Source: Aliterella sp. RAGGC_92 (lineage in GTDB: Bacteria > Cyanobacteriota > Cyanobacteriia > Cyanobacteriales > Chroococcidiopsidaceae). From it: DNA of 7,771 bases. The notes beneath the pieces were generated by a model. It was not told the origin of the DNA. It did no database searches and was given only the letters and a program-made list of their open reading frames with translations. The DNA lies in assembly GCA_030826005.1 (NCBI GenBank), contig JAPJOW010000209.1:1-7771 (forward strand). The letters are read 5' to 3'. Positions 6,317-7,771 of this stretch are shown piece after piece. Position 1 is the first letter of the stretch. Every line of letters starts with the position of its first letter. The translations under genes and the position numbers were made by a program.

Positions 6317-6373
6317 CCTGATTCTCTCGCTCAAAGCTGCTATTTCTTCCAGTATTGCGTAAAACTTTTGCTC

Positions 6374-7198
6374 TTATGGCGTTTTTCGGGCAACATGGAA
6401 AGCTGATAGATAAGAAAGTTGAACGCTACTTTTGCCGCCTTGTTCTAAAATTTTCTTTAATAAAGCAAACAGATCGCTTCTTTGCTGTGGTTTTAGGTCT
6501 ATATAAGGTGAATAAGTGCTTAGTAGCAGCAAATAATCATCAACGCTGTAATTGACTTCCCGTACCATTTGTTCGGATACTAAGCCACTGAAACAACCGG
6601 AATTAGTAACAATCTCGCCAAATTTTCTGAGACTTTGGGTTTGCGTCTCTCGGTCTTCATATTCCCCTAGGGATGGAGCATACTTTTGATAAGCTGCTTG
6701 TAAAGACTGACAAACTTCGTAGGGAAGTTGCGCTGTCATATTCCAAAGCAAAATTAGATAACCGTAATTTTGTAAAGCCGTCGCCGCTTTGGAGTAAACA
6801 ATTTCTGGCGTAATCCAATGAATAGAAGTTGCAGCCAAAACAGCGTTAAATCTCTCCGCTTGTAACTCCCATTCCTCAAACGTAGTATTTTCAATCTTGA
6901 CCTTTGGATAAGAGGCGCAGTTTTGTTTAGCTAATTGACAAGCAGCTTCGCTAGGCTCAATACAGAGCATATCGTAACCCTTTTGAGCAAAGGTGACAGA
7001 TGCTTTGCCAGTACCGCAGCCTAGTTCGAGAATTACTGCGTTGGCAGGAAGTTGGGTTAATTCAATTACGCGATCGCACAAAGCTTCGGGATAACCCGGT
7101 CTGACTCGGTTGTAAGCTTCGGCTACAGAATTATACCAGTTTTTGCGTTGCTCTAGGGGGTAAGCATCAGCGCCAAACTTAGGGTTATTTTGTTGCAT
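6374..7198 (-). CDS. Class I SAM-dependent methyltransferase
   Basis: A 274-residue methyltransferase of the small-molecule type. The SAM-binding motif I is VILELGCGTGKAS (55-67), followed by the acidic ribose-binding position in CIEPSEAA (79-86). FNAVLAATSIHWI (117-129) contains the SxHW motif that follows strand 4 in UbiE/trans-aconitate-type methyltransferases. The C-terminal half, including YLLLLSTYSPY (about 217-227), forms the substrate cap and is not diagnostic. The substrate cannot be inferred, and neighbouring genes do not suggest a pathway. The ATG at 7198 lacks a Shine-Dalgarno (sequence before it ends TATTCCC), but the protein start with RKNWYNSVAEAYNRVRPGYP just after it matches the family. 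The gene lies 57 bp upstream of pepA and 80 bp downstream of the DUF1622 gene, all on the minus strand. Confidence 0.92.
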   Translation of the reverse strand: MQQNNPKFGADAYPLEQRKNWYNSVAEAYNRVRPGYPEALCDRVIELTQLPANAVILELGCGTGKASVTFAQKGYDMLCIEPSEAACQLAKQNCASYPKVKIENTTFEEWELQAERFNAVLAATSIHWITPEIVYSKAATALQNYGYLILLWNMTAQLPYEVCQSLQAAYQKYAPSLGEYEDRETQTQSLRKFGEIVTNSGCFSGLVSEQMVREVNYSVDDYLLLLSTYSPYIDLKPQQRSDLFALLKKILEQGGKSSVQLSYLSAFHVARKTP

Positions 7199-7278
7199 GG
7201 GAATAGTTCGGTCATTAGCGGCTTGTAGAGCTTTTTTATTGTAATAACCCCAAAAAGCGATCGCCTAAATTTTTTAAC
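7199..7278 (-). promoter_or_regulatory. Possible methyltransferase promoter; HIP1 with T-run
   Basis: Read on the minus strand, this 80-bp gap begins with a HIP1 octamer followed by TTTTT (7264-7252), which could be a weak stop for the DUF1622 transcript. Next comes TACAAT (7243-7238), a good -10 hexamer about 40 bases before the methyltransferase ATG. No -35 box is apparent. Read-through from the DUF1622 gene is equally possible. Confidence 0.3.
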
Positions 7279-7770
7279 TCAATTACGATCTTGCCCTCTA
7301 ACACTGCTTTCTTCTACCTGTCTAATTTCTTGCTCTAAAAAGTAGTTAAGCAAAGTTCTTAATAATACGATCGCCCCTAAGTTCAAAATATCTTGGCGCG
7401 TAGGGGCGACAGCAGTGCGGAGAATATCACTGGCAACAGTAAACTCTAACCCCAAAGTCAGCACTCGTCCCAATTTTAGCCGGATTAATTCAGTAGAATC
7501 ATAATGCTGCCCAGAACGAGACACTACCTGGCGCAAATAGCTAGTAATTGCCCTTACAACAGCACCACCAATAACTAAAGCGGCGGCAATTTCTGCCCCC
7601 ACCGCAAAGTAGCTAACTATAACTTTAAGCCCTGACTCTAAAGGATTGCTTTCTTCGGGAATACTATTAGAAGATTGGACATTTAGACTCAAAAGCAGCA
7701 CCAAACCAAAAATCAATGATATTGGTAGCAAAATACTAACTAAAGAATCGCGCGATCGCTCTTGTTTCAT
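7279..7770 (-). CDS. DUF1622 domain-containing membrane protein
   Basis: A 163-residue predicted inner-membrane protein. Hydrophobic segments lie at about 11-31, 49-77 and 127-146, with a less hydrophobic one at about 102-118. The block RLKLGRVLTLGLEFTVASDILRTAVAPTRQDI (97-128), followed by LGAIVLLRTLLNYFLEQEI, is the hallmark of the DUF1622 family, whose function I do not know. An extra hydrophobic segment at the N-terminus precedes the core domain. The ATG at 7770-7768 lies one base from the window edge, so the upstream signals cannot be seen and an earlier start outside the window cannot be excluded. It is transcribed in the same direction as the methyltransferase and pepA. Confidence 0.85.
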   Translation of the reverse strand: MKQERSRDSLVSILLPISLIFGLVLLLSLNVQSSNSIPEESNPLESGLKVIVSYFAVGAEIAAALVIGGAVVRAITSYLRQVVSRSGQHYDSTELIRLKLGRVLTLGLEFTVASDILRTAVAPTRQDILNLGAIVLLRTLLNYFLEQEIRQVEESSVRGQDRN

Positions 7771-7771
7771 T

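Noticed and set aside
6317..6334. TTG 6334 as the pepA start (496 residues)
   Set aside because: The ATG six codons later gives the usual cyanobacterial PepA N-terminus, and no better ribosome site supports the TTG.
1..7771. CRISPR array, tRNA/rRNA, insertion sequence, prophage or defence system
   Set aside because: No regularly spaced repeats, no cloverleaf or rRNA sequence, no transposase or integrase and no terminal repeats were seen in reading both strands.

Overview
The window is cyanobacterial chromosome. The octamer GCGATCGC (HIP1, the highly iterated palindrome of many cyanobacteria) occurs 13 times in 7.8 kb. The thioredoxin is of the bacterial/plastid m-type, and the LOG-family, PepA and DUF1622 proteins all read as cyanobacterial. 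I cannot name the genus; a unicellular Chroococcidiopsis- or Synechocystis PCC 7509-like organism is only a guess.

Layout. Positions 1-1435 (minus strand) hold a carbohydrate ABC importer cluster: a lipoprotein substrate-binding protein followed 7 bp later by the N-terminus of a MalF/UgpA-type permease that runs off the left edge. Divergent from it, with only about 40 bp between the start codons, is a second, distantly related substrate-binding lipoprotein (1476-2762, plus strand) with no permease next to it in this window. A 401-bp intergenic stretch (2763-3163) contains a perfect 30-bp palindrome built round a HIP1 site, then the trxA promoter region. trxA (3164-3487) ends in a textbook intrinsic terminator. 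A LOG-family gene (3617-4694) follows; it is broken by an apparent single-base insertion near 3854. A near-perfect bidirectional terminator (4794-4830) separates it from three minus-strand genes transcribed towards it: a DUF1622 membrane protein (7279-7770), a class I SAM-dependent methyltransferase (6374-7198) and leucyl aminopeptidase pepA (4844-6316).

How the genes work together. The left third is a solute-uptake locus (periplasmic capture, then membrane translocation). The rest is housekeeping: disulfide reduction (TrxA), a probable nucleotide phosphoribohydrolase (LOG), peptide turnover (PepA) and two genes of unknown substrate or role. I see no mobile element, CRISPR array, RNA gene, toxin-antitoxin pair or defence system. 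The window reads as ordinary core and transport genes. The items most worth a second look are the LOG frameshift, the tightly packed divergent binding-protein pair with a non-ATG start, and several unexplained palindromes at gene boundaries.
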